Shown: positions 8,404 to 17,831 of the stretch, piece after piece
How the letters are laid out: every line of letters starts with the position of its first letter
Numbering within the stretch: position 1 is the first letter of the stretch
Origin: Chryseobacterium sp. KLBC 52
GTDB lineage: Bacteria > Bacteroidota > Bacteroidia > Flavobacteriales > Weeksellaceae
Length of the DNA stretch: 64,000 bases
Reading direction: 5' to 3'
Assembly (NCBI RefSeq): GCF_003347605.1
Contig: NZ_QDFZ01000003.1
Coordinates: forward strand, 62,001-126,000
The notes under the pieces: model-generated
The model's database searches: none
Told to the model about the DNA's origin: nothing
Seen by the model: the letters and a program-made list of their open reading frames with translations, nothing else
Position numbers and translations under genes: made by a program

Positions 8404-10257
8404 ATGAAAACAAAACTATTCTCAATGGCTGTTGTAATGAGCTGTTTCCTTGGAGCTCAGACTAAAAAAGTCCTTTTTATCGGTATTGACGGATGCCGTG
8501 CAGATGTCATGATGTCTACGCCTACACCAAACATTCAAAACCTCATCAGTCAGTCTATTTATTCTATCGACGGACTTTGTGCCGCCACTACCTGGAGCGG
8601 AAACGGATGGAGCACCATGCTGACGGGTGTATGGCACACCAAACACAATGTTCAGGACAATAATTTTACCAGCCCGAACTATGTTAATTATCCGGATTTT
8701 TTAACAAGAGCAGAGACTTATAATCCCGCTCTAAGAACCATTTCTCTGGCTCATTGGTCACCGATCAACGATAAAATCATCCAAACTGCAGATGTAAAAA
8801 ACAATCTGGCAACGGACCTTGCCGTGAAAAATGCAGCCGTTACAGCTTTGCAGAATGATAATCCGGATATTCTTTTTGTAGATTTTGATGATGTAGACCA
8901 TGCCGGGCATTCTTATGGATTCTCATCCACTGTTTCTCAATATGTCAATTCTATTAAGACTACGGACTCTTATATTGGAGAAATTGTTACTGCAATGAAA
9001 AACAGGCCTTCTTATAACAACGAAGACTGGCTGGTTGTATTGACTACAGATCATGGAGCTATTGAAAGTTCTCACGGAGGTGGAAATCTTACCGAAAGAA
9101 ATATTTTCACGGTATATTCCAATCCTGGATTTACTCCACAGCAGATCAGCAAAACTGTTCTGGAATCCAATAAAACATTTAATCAGTTGAATTTCCCGGC
9201 GGGAACTTATGCAAAGCCAGCAAGCCAGACTCCTTTTAATTTTGGAGCTAATCAGGATTTTACGATTGAATTTTGGGTAAAACCCAATGCAGCTTACTCC
9301 AGTGATCCGGTGATGATCAGTAATAAAAACTGGGCGAACGGAAAAAATAAAGGATTTGTTTTCTCAGGTTATTCAGGGCAGACTTTCAAAATGAATATTG
9401 GAGATGGAACCAACAGGATTGATCTTGTTGGCGGAAAAGTAGAAACCAATAAATGGAAACATATTGCGGCAAGCTTTGACAGAGATGGTCTTGTAACATT
9501 GTATGAAGATGGTGTTCCGGTAACTTTTGCAAAAATGAACACCATCGGCAATATTGATTCCGGACTTCCTCTAACATTAAATCAGGATGGAACGAATGCT
9601 TACGGAATCAATCTGGCGGCTTCTTATAAAGATGTAAGAATCTGGAAATCTGCTCTTCCCAATGATGTTATCGTGAATTGGGCGAACCAGGATATTACAA
9701 CTTCGCATCCTTATTATTCTCAATTATTAGCTAACTGGAAGTGTAATGGAACTTCAGGAAATACATTGACAGATTCCAGCCCGAATGCCAATAACATGAC
9801 TGTGACAGGTTCTCCTACTTATAATGCGGGTACAGTGAATAATTTTAAGGTGTATGATTATACCTCAACAACGAGAGAAACAGATCACTTCCCTACGGTA
9901 TTGAACTGGCTTTGTATTCCGGTGCAGTCTTCATGGGGAATAGATGGAGTAAATAGAATCCCGGCATGTTCCAAAGAAATATTGGCAGCAAAAGAAACAA
10001 AAGCAATCGCTGATGATTTTAAAATTTATCCGAATCCTGTTTCTACCTTCATTGGAGTCCAGTATCAATCTGAAGATAAGGAAATTAAAGCAGAAATCAT
10101 CGACAGTAAAGGATCAAATGTTTTAACAGCACAGTTAAAGTCTTCAAGAGGTTTTTACGATGAAAAAATCAATATCGGAAATCTTCCAGCTGGTGTGTAT
10201 TTCATTAAAATCAACGGAAGCAAAAAGTCATTAACCAAGACATTCATCAAGAAATAA
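8404..10257 (+). CDS. Secreted alkaline-phosphatase-superfamily enzyme with LamG domain and T9SS sorting tail
   Basis: 617-aa secreted multidomain enzyme. Signal peptide MKTKLFSMAVVMSCFLGAQ, then a nucleotide pyrophosphatase/phosphodiesterase-type domain (about 20-250) with LFIGIDGCRADV (metal-binding Asp), AATTWSGNGW (likely Thr nucleophile), DFDDVDHAGHSYGF and TTDHGA metal ligands. Next a LamG/concanavalin-like domain (about 275-430; FTIEFWVKPN, NKWKHIAASFD) and a C-terminal T9SS type A sorting domain (about 538-617; IYPNPV, LPAGVYFIKINGSK). It probably works at the cell surface or outside, releasing phosphate or a phospho-compound. Its proximity to the phosphonate genes hints at a linked function. 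The substrate is unproven. Confidence 0.88.
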   Translation: MKTKLFSMAVVMSCFLGAQTKKVLFIGIDGCRADVMMSTPTPNIQNLISQSIYSIDGLCAATTWSGNGWSTMLTGVWHTKHNVQDNNFTSPNYVNYPDFLTRAETYNPALRTISLAHWSPINDKIIQTADVKNNLATDLAVKNAAVTALQNDNPDILFVDFDDVDHAGHSYGFSSTVSQYVNSIKTTDSYIGEIVTAMKNRPSYNNEDWLVVLTTDHGAIESSHGGGNLTERNIFTVYSNPGFTPQQISKTVLESNKTFNQLNFPAGTYAKPASQTPFNFGANQDFTIEFWVKPNAAYSSDPVMISNKNWANGKNKGFVFSGYSGQTFKMNIGDGTNRIDLVGGKVETNKWKHIAASFDRDGLVTLYEDGVPVTFAKMNTIGNIDSGLPLTLNQDGTNAYGINLAASYKDVRIWKSALPNDVIVNWANQDITTSHPYYSQLLANWKCNGTSGNTLTDSSPNANNMTVTGSPTYNAGTVNNFKVYDYTSTTRETDHFPTVLNWLCIPVQSSWGIDGVNRIPACSKEILAAKETKAIADDFKIYPNPVSTFIGVQYQSEDKEIKAEIIDSKGSNVLTAQLKSSRGFYDEKINIGNLPAGVYFIKINGSKKSLTKTFIKK

Positions 10258-10285
10258 AACAGTAAAGCAATTAGATTTAAATTTG

Positions 10286-10331
10286 ATATTAGAACAAGGA
10301 TATTCCTATCCGAGTTCTAATATTTTTTTTT
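10286..10331. terminator. Bidirectional rho-independent terminator
   Basis: Arms ATATTAGAAC and GTTCTAATAT (10286-10295, 10314-10323) followed by a T-run on the plus strand. It lies between two convergent genes, the phosphatase and the acetyltransferase. Confidence 0.75.
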
Positions 10332-10333
10332 GT

Positions 10334-10819
10334 TTATATCCTGAAAATCAACTCCATTCTGACATCTGCACGGTCGTACTCAGCATGACCAATAGGTGTA
10401 TGGATAAAGCCAAGCTTTTCATACAACTTAATAGCCGGAACCAAAATAGAATTGGTAACTAAAAACACTTTTTCTGCATTTAATTCTTTCGCTTTTTCCA
10501 CTAAAGCATTTCCCAGCAGATAACCTAATTTTTTCCCTTGGGCTTTAGGACTTACTGCCATCTTTGATAGCTCAAAAACAAGAGGGTTATCCTCTGTTTT
10601 TACCAAGGCACAGGTTCCTACAACTTCTCCATCCAGCAAAGCAAAGGCTATATGTCCGCCTTTATTTAAAATTTCCTCTTCGGGATGATCCAGAAGCTTG
10701 TAATCTCCTGCTTCCATCACAAAAAACGTTTTGATCCATTCCTCATTCAAAGCTTTAAAAGCTTCTTTATACTGAGGTTCATAGGCTATAATTTTTACTT
10801 CATTTTTACTATCATTCAT
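10334..10819 (-). CDS. GNAT-family N-acetyltransferase
   Basis: 161-aa GNAT acyltransferase using acetyl-CoA. The acetyl-CoA-binding signature is KMAVSPKAQGKKLGYLLGNALVEKA (residues about 87-111), containing the Q/RxxGxG/A-type loop QGKKLG, followed by KVFLVTNSILVPAIKLYEKLGF, a standard GNAT C-terminal strand-helix. It begins 14 bases downstream of the MocR-type regulator, with which it probably forms an operon. The substrate is not identifiable. Confidence 0.85.
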   Translation of the reverse strand: MNDSKNEVKIIAYEPQYKEAFKALNEEWIKTFFVMEAGDYKLLDHPEEEILNKGGHIAFALLDGEVVGTCALVKTEDNPLVFELSKMAVSPKAQGKKLGYLLGNALVEKAKELNAEKVFLVTNSILVPAIKLYEKLGFIHTPIGHAEYDRADVRMELIFRI

Positions 10820-10833
10820 CGCTATAAGGTTTA

Positions 10834-12249
10834 TTAAATTCTGTTTTTTATCATTTTTCCCAGCTTTTCCAGGTCACTATCCACTCTGTCTGTCCATTCT
10901 AACGCATAGTTTAAACGCATACAGTTCTGATACTGATTATATTGTGAAAAGATTCTTCCCGGGGCAAAGTTTACTTTCTGACTGACAGCCAAATCATAAA
11001 GATCTTCCGTACAGATTCTCTTATCCAGTTCCAGCCAGAGCATAAAACCGCCTTTGGGTTCTGAGATTTTTGTATTATCCGGAAAATATTCAATCACCGA
11101 TTTCTGGATCTGAAGGTAATTGGCGTATAATTTCTTTCTGAACATTCTCAGGTGATGATCATATCTCCCATGAGCAAGGAAATCAGCAATCACATCCGAG
11201 AATAAAGAAGGTCCACTCACCGTCTGAACCAGTTTTTGACGAATAATTTTCTCTTTAAATTTTCCCGGTGCTACCCATCCTACTCTAAAACCAGGTGCTA
11301 ATGTCTTGGAAACCGAGCCTACCCACATCACAATTCCTGCTTCATCATAAAACTTACAAGGTTTCGGTCTTCCTGCTCCGAAATAGATGTTTCCGTAGAC
11401 ATCATCTTCCACCAAAGGAACATTGTGCTCGGTAAGCATTTTAACCAGCTCTTTTTTGTTCTCGTCCGGCATCTGAAATCCCAACGGATTATTATAATTT
11501 ACCACAAAACAACATGCAGAGAGCTTGGGAAGCACTTTCTTTAGAGCATCCAGGTCCACTCCTGTAATAGGATGCGTAGGAATTTCTACTGCCTTCAGTC
11601 CCAATAATTGAATGGCCTGAAGAATTCCAAAATACACAGGGCTTTCCACTGCGACAGAATCGCCTGGTTGCGTAACGGCCATTAAGCAATTATAAACGGC
11701 ATTCATCGCTCCGGAAGTGATTACCAGATCATCTTCTGTGATTTTCCCTTCCATGACCATGGACCATTTGGCGATTTCACGACGTAGCACTTCGCTTCCC
11801 TGCACAGGTTCGTAATTGGTTCCGCTGTCACTTTTCCTTTTCATCACATCAATCATGCACTTTTTCATCTTGGCTACCGGAAGAAGGCTTTTCCCGGGAA
11901 TTCCAAGCGCAAATTGTGTAACATCTGTCCCTCCGATACTCCCGAATACCTTGTCAATCAAATCCTGAGGAGTATTTTTACCTTCTGAAACCTTCATCTG
12001 TGTCACAGAAGGCAGCGCCAGTTTTCGCTGGGAAGTCTGGCTTACATAATATCCATATTTGGGACGTGATTCTACCAGAGAGCGGCTTTCGAGTTCCATA
12101 TACGCTTGTTTTATAGTATTCAGACTTACATTGTATAATTTCTGGGCACTTCTCAATGAAGGCAGCCTGTCTCCAAACTGCAGGGTTTCGCTTTTAATCT
12201 GCTCTGTGACAGAATTGGCTATTTTAAGGTACAGAACATCTTTAGACAT
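10834..12249 (-). CDS. MocR/PdxR-type regulator: GntR winged helix fused to class I aminotransferase
   Basis: 471-aa PLP-binding transcriptional regulator. The N-terminal GntR winged helix covers about residues 4-70 (YLKIANSVTEQIKSETLQFG, DRLPSLRSAQKLYNVSLNTI). The fold-type I aminotransferase domain runs from about 100 to the end, with SGAMNAVYNCLMAV, YNNPLGFQMP, VEDDVYGNIYF and the PLP-lysine segment SVSKTLAPGFRVGW (Lys near residue 318). MocR proteins usually control PLP, amino-acid or amine metabolism genes next to them. The adjacent downstream gene is the GNAT acetyltransferase. The effector is unknown. Confidence 0.88.
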   Translation of the reverse strand: MSKDVLYLKIANSVTEQIKSETLQFGDRLPSLRSAQKLYNVSLNTIKQAYMELESRSLVESRPKYGYYVSQTSQRKLALPSVTQMKVSEGKNTPQDLIDKVFGSIGGTDVTQFALGIPGKSLLPVAKMKKCMIDVMKRKSDSGTNYEPVQGSEVLRREIAKWSMVMEGKITEDDLVITSGAMNAVYNCLMAVTQPGDSVAVESPVYFGILQAIQLLGLKAVEIPTHPITGVDLDALKKVLPKLSACCFVVNYNNPLGFQMPDENKKELVKMLTEHNVPLVEDDVYGNIYFGAGRPKPCKFYDEAGIVMWVGSVSKTLAPGFRVGWVAPGKFKEKIIRQKLVQTVSGPSLFSDVIADFLAHGRYDHHLRMFRKKLYANYLQIQKSVIEYFPDNTKISEPKGGFMLWLELDKRICTEDLYDLAVSQKVNFAPGRIFSQYNQYQNCMRLNYALEWTDRVDSDLEKLGKMIKNRI

Positions 12250-12290
12250 AGAATCTGGGTTTTACGTAAATGTACAATTTTATCCTGTTT

Positions 12291-12659
12291 TTATTCAGGA
12301 TTCAACCAACTGATCATACTGTTGATACTGCTTTTTAACTGTTCCGGATCCTTGAAATTGGATGTATTATTATTTTTGCAATATCTTTCAGCGCGGGAAT
12401 AAAAATTCCTTTTTTCAGTATCTGTCATTCTGTTTTTATCATAGATTTTAAAAGATATTTCATCTTTTTCATTGATGATAAGACTGGCAAAAGCAACAGT
12501 TTCTTTTCCATTTTTAGCCAAAAGAAAAGGAAGTCCGAAATTCTGGTCTGCTTGCTTCAAATTCTGCGTTTGCAGAAAAATGTTCTTCAGCTCCAACATA
12601 TCTGATACATAAGCCTCAGCATATTGAAACTGTTTCTGATGTTGAGTGATTGTTTCCAT
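12291..12659 (-). CDS. Hypothetical small protein
   Basis: 122 aa, starting METITQHQKQFQYAEAYVSD. No signal peptide or membrane segment; mixed charged protein with predicted alpha/beta character and a helical, Asn/Lys-rich C-terminal half. I do not recognise a family. It is followed by the MocR-type regulator 41 bases downstream on the same strand, and a TAnnTTTG element lies upstream at 12679-12686, so it may be the first gene of that transcription unit. Confidence 0.6.
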   Translation of the reverse strand: METITQHQKQFQYAEAYVSDMLELKNIFLQTQNLKQADQNFGLPFLLAKNGKETVAFASLIINEKDEISFKIYDKNRMTDTEKRNFYSRAERYCKNNNTSNFKDPEQLKSSINSMISWLNPE

Positions 12660-12678
12660 ATTTTCTTCTTTAGCTAAA

Positions 12679-12686
12679 CAAAATTA
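12679..12686 (-). promoter_or_regulatory. Putative -7 element for the 12291-12659 gene
   Basis: Minus-strand TAATTTTG (TAnnTTTG) twenty bases upstream of the ATG at 12659. A motif match only. Confidence 0.4.
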
Positions 12687-12830
12687 TGGAGTATTTAATT
12701 TTGGATACAGATACAGAACTATAGAATATTATGGATACAGATTTTTTATTTGATCTTTTTACTCTCGCAGATAAAGCAGATTTTCTCTTGAAGAAATCCT
12801 AATTCACACAATTGACAATAGCATAGAAAT

Positions 12831-12866
12831 AAAAAACAGACTGCTTCTATCCGAAACAGCCTGTTT
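12831..12866 (-). terminator. Rho-independent terminator of the envelope-stress operon
   Basis: On the minus strand AACAGGCTG and CAGTCTGTT pair (one mismatch) around a 13-base loop and are followed by TTTT. It lies 22 bases after the stop of the 1600-aa ATPase gene, closing the operon. Confidence 0.7.
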
Positions 12867-12888
12867 ACAACTATTTAAAGTTTCATGG

Positions 12889-15800
12889 TTATTGTTCTGC
12901 TTTTTTAAGGGCTTCTTTGATTCCTTCCAGTCCGTCACCAAATTGGGCAAGCAGTGCTACAATCTGCGACATTCTATCATTCTCACCCAATCCTTTCAGG
13001 GTTTTATTTTTAACAAAGGTTTTCTTTATTTCATTCCAGCGTTCGGTTTCTTCTTCTGAAAGAATTCCTATCAGTTCTTTCATTTTCAACATATTGGCTT
13101 CTGCCCCGGTTGTCAGCGTCTGAGATTCATTTTGATAATGATTCAGCACAATCTGAATGACTTCATTATCTTTAAGAATCGGTTGTATCTGTGCAATCAG
13201 CTTGTTCATATTACGGTAAGATCCCTGCAATTTGAATGGTGGTTCATTTCTGTAATCGTCTGACATGGCCGCGGATGCGATATATTCTCTGTTCACCTTC
13301 AACACCATATTTCTCACCCTGATGGTATTTTTCAGTACTGTTCTGAAATCTGATATTTCACTGGAGCTGAAATTTCCTTTCAGGTTATCGGCAGGATTAT
13401 CGGTAATCACACAATCATAGAGTTCATACAGGTTTTCCATTCCCGGATTGGTCAGCCTGGTCAGATATTCATTCGACATTAAAGCATTTTCAATAAGGCT
13501 CAGGTCAAAAAGGTCTGTTTTCGATCCGGATATTTCTCCTAAATTGTAGGTATCTGAACGGTTGGCCAGCATATCTGGAATTTTAAACTTTTCTCCACTT
13601 TCCGTATAGGGGTTTCCAGCCATGACTAGGCAGAATCTTTTGGATCGAAGGTCATAAGTTTTACTTTCCTCATTGTAGATTCCTTCAATCTTTCTCTGTC
13701 CGTCTGCAAGAGAGATGAATTTCTGTAAAAACTCAGGATTACAGTGCTGGATATCATCAAGATAAAGCATAACATTGTCTCCCATTTCCAGCGCAAGATT
13801 CAGTTTTTCAAGTTCCTGTCTGGCACCTGCATTTCTTGCTTCAGAAGGATCTGTTGATACAATATCGTACCCTAAAGACGGTCCGTTGATCTTCATAAAT
13901 ACGAGCCCCATACGCTCTGCCATATATTCCATCAGGGTTGTCTTTCCGTATCCAGGAGGAGATACCAAAAGAAGCATTCCCATTCTGTCTGTTCTTTTGT
14001 CTGAACCTGCTGTTCCCAATTGCTTCGCAAGGTTGGCTCCAATGAGAGGAAAATAGACATCATTGATCAGTTTATTTCTCACAAATGAGCTTAAGACTTG
14101 AGGCTTAAAGGTATCCAGCTTCAATGCTTTTTTCTTTTCATCTACCCAACTGTATTTCAATTCCTGAAGACGTTTGTATTTCGGAACGGTAGCGGTATTA
14201 AAGTGACTCAGTCTGGATACAAATTCAAAGTAGTTAAGATGATATTCCGTGTCTTTTTCAAGAGATTTCAGCTCTTTTATGGCGACTTCATAAGCAATGT
14301 GTTTGATATTTTTCGGATCAAACTTTTGGGTAATGATAAATGCTGCGGCTTCCTGTATGATATTTTCACCAGCCTCCGGATCAAATGCCTGTAATGCACT
14401 CTCAGCAATGTAATAACATGCTGAAGGATACTGATATATAGCCTGTATCTGAGTAATGAACTCCAGATCTTTGCCTTTTTCTTTGAGTTCTTTCAGGAAC
14501 AATTCATACAAAGCAGCAGCTTTTTCTGAGATCAGGAAGCTTTCTTTATCTTCTTTTTTCAGGTATATGGCAGCATTGATATAATCCGTTTCCAGAAAAA
14601 CACCATGTGCTGATGCAAAAGATTTCATTTCTTCCGAAATTTCTCTGCTTAAGTACTCAAATCCCTGTTTTACAGTGAATGATTGAGTAATAATGGATGC
14701 TACCTCAAACTGTTTGGTATAGTATTCTTTCCTTTCACTTTCAAGGAAAAACCAGAAAAGCTGGGCTAAAGTTCTCTCCTGTGCTGTAAACCTCATCAGT
14801 CCAAGTTCATTATGGATCTGCTGAAGTTTCAAGACAATAGTTTCAGCATCTTTATCATGAATTCCTTTTACCAGTCCTTCCCCGAAATGTTCTGCAGTAA
14901 ACTGCTGTACTGCCTTTTCATTTTCAATCTCCGAGGTTATTTCCTTGTGAGCGGAAAATACATTCCAGGCAAGGTATTCAAATCTTTTTACCTTGTTGTT
15001 TTCTGAAACAAATTCCTGGTTCCAGACTTCTTTGAATTCACCTGCTGTGAAGTTCAGCGGTTCATAAAAACTTGTTCCGGTAAGATGATAATAATATTGA
15101 GCATTCCTCAATACCAGCGTAAGATCCAGCTTCTGCTGGTTGACCGCAAATTTATAGTCTCCCAGTGCAATGACGCTTTCTCCGTCTGCATAGATCTCTT
15201 TTTTATCTTTCAGTTTTCTTACGGCTTCCTGCTGCTGGTTTTTTAACAAGGTCTGAATCTCTTCCGACTTTGCCGAGTCTTCCCATTCTGCAAGTTGTCT
15301 GGAGAGGTCTCTCACTTTCTCCACCATCAGATCTGCTGCAAAATAGCCATTGATCTCATTTTCAGAGTCAAAAGATTCTGCTTTGGTCTGTACCGATTTC
15401 AGGATTCTCTGTGCAGCATCAAAAAGGTTCTGAGTCCTTTTATTTCTTGCTTCGGTAAGCTGTACCCTTTTATTCTGGAAATGTCCGTAAACTTCTTCTC
15501 TTTTGGCTCCTATCTGTTGAATGAATTCTTCGAAATCAATAAATTTCGTTTCCATTTCTTCCAACTGGATGGAAAGTTTGGTCAGATATTCATCACATTT
15601 CTCAGGAGTTTGTGAAAGCTCCAGAAAATTGATCACAGACTGGTCAAATAAGGTAATCTGAGCCTGGAAATCTGAAGCCAGCTCTTTCCCTGAAATTTCT
15701 CTTTTTCTTTTGCTGAGTTCAAGTCTTTCCTGATTCAGTCTGGCAAAAATCAGAGAGATGTTTTCAATAATCTGGGTAGACTGGGAGGTGTCTTCAATTT

Positions 15801-17691
15801 TAAGGTTATTAACGATATCTACCAATAATTCCAGCTGCCCGGAAAGGGTATTGATATTTTCTTCAATTGTTCTGGCATCAATGGCTTTCTGTAATCCAAT
15901 GATATTGTCAGAAATCTGCTGTGCTCTTTCTTCGTATGGCAATAATGCACCTTCCTGAAGCAGAAATTCTACGCAGGCATTTGACAGTTCTGTATAACGG
16001 TCTGCAAGGGATTTTTCCAATCTATCCAGCAAAGCTGTGTCTGCATATTTAAGCTCTCTTGCTCCTGTCACTTCTCCTCTTAAGGCTCTGATCTGAGAAA
16101 GAGCATCAATATATTCTGTAAGCTGGGAATAGTGAAGCCTTTTGGTATCATCAAGAATTTTCTCACAGGCCTGTTTTATCTTTTCTAAAGCTTCTTCTGT
16201 ATTCTTCCTTTGCTCTACTACTTTTTCGTATTCATTGATGGCCGAATGCGCAATCGCTCTGATCTCCTTCAATGGTACATCAAGCTTCTGAACCTCATCT
16301 TCACCAAGAAAATAGTAAGTATCTAGAATAAAAGTAGAGAGCTTTACGATATCATCATACAAGCCACTGTAAGAATCTTTTTTGTTCAGAAGGGTGATCA
16401 GCTCCTGACTCTCCGCCATTACTCTTACAATATCTTTATTTCCTATTTTGTACAGTAAACTGTCTGCTTTTTCTATATTGGGCAACAGTTCTTTTGAAAA
16501 AGGAGTCTGCCAGATCTGAGACAGATGATGTTTGGTTGTTTCGATGCTTTCTCTGAGGTAGATCAGTTTCCCGTCCTGCAAAAACGTAAATCCACTACAA
16601 CGAATCGGCGTTTCTATGGTCTGGGTGATAATATTGTAAGAAATAAGCTGATAGTTATTCGTTTTATCATCATAAAAAACATACAAAAAGTTCTCTCCGT
16701 TCGGTTCTGTAATGGTTTTCAGATAATAAAGTCTGTTCTGATCCTGAGAAATCACTTTTAATCCTCCGGTCTGAAGGGCATATCCGTTTGAAAATAATAC
16801 CCCTTGATTTTCCGGAAGCAAAAGCCCTGAATATTTAAGAGCATCTGCTCTGGAAACGGTTTTTTCTTTATGGTTATAAATGAAATAGCGTTCTGTTTCC
16901 TGATAAGGCTTTATTTTAAACAAAACAAGATTGTCCAGATCACAGAAATGAATCTCTGCATCATCCAGATTCTGATCTTTGTGAATTACATCTTCGGAAT
17001 AAATTCCTTTTCCGGTATCCGTATTGTCTTCTACTTTGATGGTAATATCTCCACCGATGCTTTCTACAAAAACTTTATCTGCTAAAGAAATATGAGGATG
17101 TTTTCCGGATCTCTGCATATCTCTGGTTGCCTTTGTCCATACAAAGCCATGCTGCTGAGGATATGAGGTTTCGGAGGCACTTCTCGAATCTACATAGATC
17201 AGTTGATTCTCTTTGATCAGCCATTTAAAGGCTTTGATATCTGTGGTACTTTCCGACAGTTGAAAAACCATATAAAGATAGTTTTCCGTGAAGGTAAATC
17301 TGGCAAAGAAAGTATTTCTGTAATATTTGTAAAGGTTTTTAAACTCGTCAATGAAAACCTCATCATTGATCAGGGTGTGATCCTGAGGTTCAAACCGGTC
17401 ATTATTGATGGTATATATTGAAAAAACGTCCGAAATATTGATTTCCGTCTGAAGTCCAAGGTGCGCATTAGACCCGAAAATCAGGTGGTCACCCAGTGAA
17501 TAGATATCTTTGGCAATACAGCTGTGATCCGTAGAAATTCTTTCATTGGCTACAAGCGAAAAATCTACTCCGCCAAATATATTTTTACGGTTTTCATTAA
17601 GCTGCTGAAGTCTCTGAATCAGATCATTCTTCTGCTCATTTAAACGGTTCTGAATAATTTCGTAAGTTCCGGAATTAAGTTGTTCTGACAT
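12889..17691 (-). CDS. Giant AAA ATPase with coiled coils (DUF3686 / DNA-repair-ATPase-like)
   Basis: 1600-aa protein of the family usually named DNA repair ATPase. Residues about 1-400 are beta-rich and propeller-like. About 480-860 is a long Glu/Lys/Gln-rich coiled coil (EALEKIKQACEKILDD onward). About 1150-1600 is an AAA domain with Walker A SPPGYGKTT (near 1240), Walker B-like MLYLDDIQH (near 1300) and a sensor region CLVMAGNPYTESG. It is the last gene of a PspA/flotillin operon, 140 bases after the flotillin stop. In related bacteria the same gene set is linked to membrane or envelope stress, so a remodelling ATPase acting at flotillin-marked membrane is more plausible than DNA repair. 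The function is untested. Confidence 0.85.
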   Translation of the reverse strand: MSEQLNSGTYEIIQNRLNEQKNDLIQRLQQLNENRKNIFGGVDFSLVANERISTDHSCIAKDIYSLGDHLIFGSNAHLGLQTEINISDVFSIYTINNDRFEPQDHTLINDEVFIDEFKNLYKYYRNTFFARFTFTENYLYMVFQLSESTTDIKAFKWLIKENQLIYVDSRSASETSYPQQHGFVWTKATRDMQRSGKHPHISLADKVFVESIGGDITIKVEDNTDTGKGIYSEDVIHKDQNLDDAEIHFCDLDNLVLFKIKPYQETERYFIYNHKEKTVSRADALKYSGLLLPENQGVLFSNGYALQTGGLKVISQDQNRLYYLKTITEPNGENFLYVFYDDKTNNYQLISYNIITQTIETPIRCSGFTFLQDGKLIYLRESIETTKHHLSQIWQTPFSKELLPNIEKADSLLYKIGNKDIVRVMAESQELITLLNKKDSYSGLYDDIVKLSTFILDTYYFLGEDEVQKLDVPLKEIRAIAHSAINEYEKVVEQRKNTEEALEKIKQACEKILDDTKRLHYSQLTEYIDALSQIRALRGEVTGARELKYADTALLDRLEKSLADRYTELSNACVEFLLQEGALLPYEERAQQISDNIIGLQKAIDARTIEENINTLSGQLELLVDIVNNLKIEDTSQSTQIIENISLIFARLNQERLELSKRKREISGKELASDFQAQITLFDQSVINFLELSQTPEKCDEYLTKLSIQLEEMETKFIDFEEFIQQIGAKREEVYGHFQNKRVQLTEARNKRTQNLFDAAQRILKSVQTKAESFDSENEINGYFAADLMVEKVRDLSRQLAEWEDSAKSEEIQTLLKNQQQEAVRKLKDKKEIYADGESVIALGDYKFAVNQQKLDLTLVLRNAQYYYHLTGTSFYEPLNFTAGEFKEVWNQEFVSENNKVKRFEYLAWNVFSAHKEITSEIENEKAVQQFTAEHFGEGLVKGIHDKDAETIVLKLQQIHNELGLMRFTAQERTLAQLFWFFLESERKEYYTKQFEVASIITQSFTVKQGFEYLSREISEEMKSFASAHGVFLETDYINAAIYLKKEDKESFLISEKAAALYELFLKELKEKGKDLEFITQIQAIYQYPSACYYIAESALQAFDPEAGENIIQEAAAFIITQKFDPKNIKHIAYEVAIKELKSLEKDTEYHLNYFEFVSRLSHFNTATVPKYKRLQELKYSWVDEKKKALKLDTFKPQVLSSFVRNKLINDVYFPLIGANLAKQLGTAGSDKRTDRMGMLLLVSPPGYGKTTLMEYMAERMGLVFMKINGPSLGYDIVSTDPSEARNAGARQELEKLNLALEMGDNVMLYLDDIQHCNPEFLQKFISLADGQRKIEGIYNEESKTYDLRSKRFCLVMAGNPYTESGEKFKIPDMLANRSDTYNLGEISGSKTDLFDLSLIENALMSNEYLTRLTNPGMENLYELYDCVITDNPADNLKGNFSSSEISDFRTVLKNTIRVRNMVLKVNREYIASAAMSDDYRNEPPFKLQGSYRNMNKLIAQIQPILKDNEVIQIVLNHYQNESQTLTTGAEANMLKMKELIGILSEEETERWNEIKKTFVKNKTLKGLGENDRMSQIVALLAQFGDGLEGIKEALKKAEQ

Positions 17692-17831
17692 CGTTTTTAT
17701 TTAGGTTGTCATGGCTGCTGCACGACAGCAGGTCTTTGTATAACTTTTGGTACTTTGAAAATTTTTTTTTGATATAAACCTAATAGGTTTGAGGCTTTAG
17801 AGCATCATTAATTATCTAAAGCATTCCTTAA

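Noticed and set aside
8404..10257. Phosphonoacetate hydrolase (PhnA) assignment
   Set aside because: The AP-superfamily core is compatible, but the secretion signal, LamG domain and T9SS tail make a cytoplasmic-type PhnA unlikely; left at superfamily level.
12917..17421. Several antisense open frames within the giant ATPase gene
   Set aside because: They are shadows of a long, highly conserved reading frame, have poor composition and no recognisable domains.
17776..17790. AAACCTAATAGGTTT between flotillin and the ATPase as terminator
   Set aside because: Stem is six bases with no T-run in the transcribed direction; probably a fragment of the dispersed repeat also seen at 42930.
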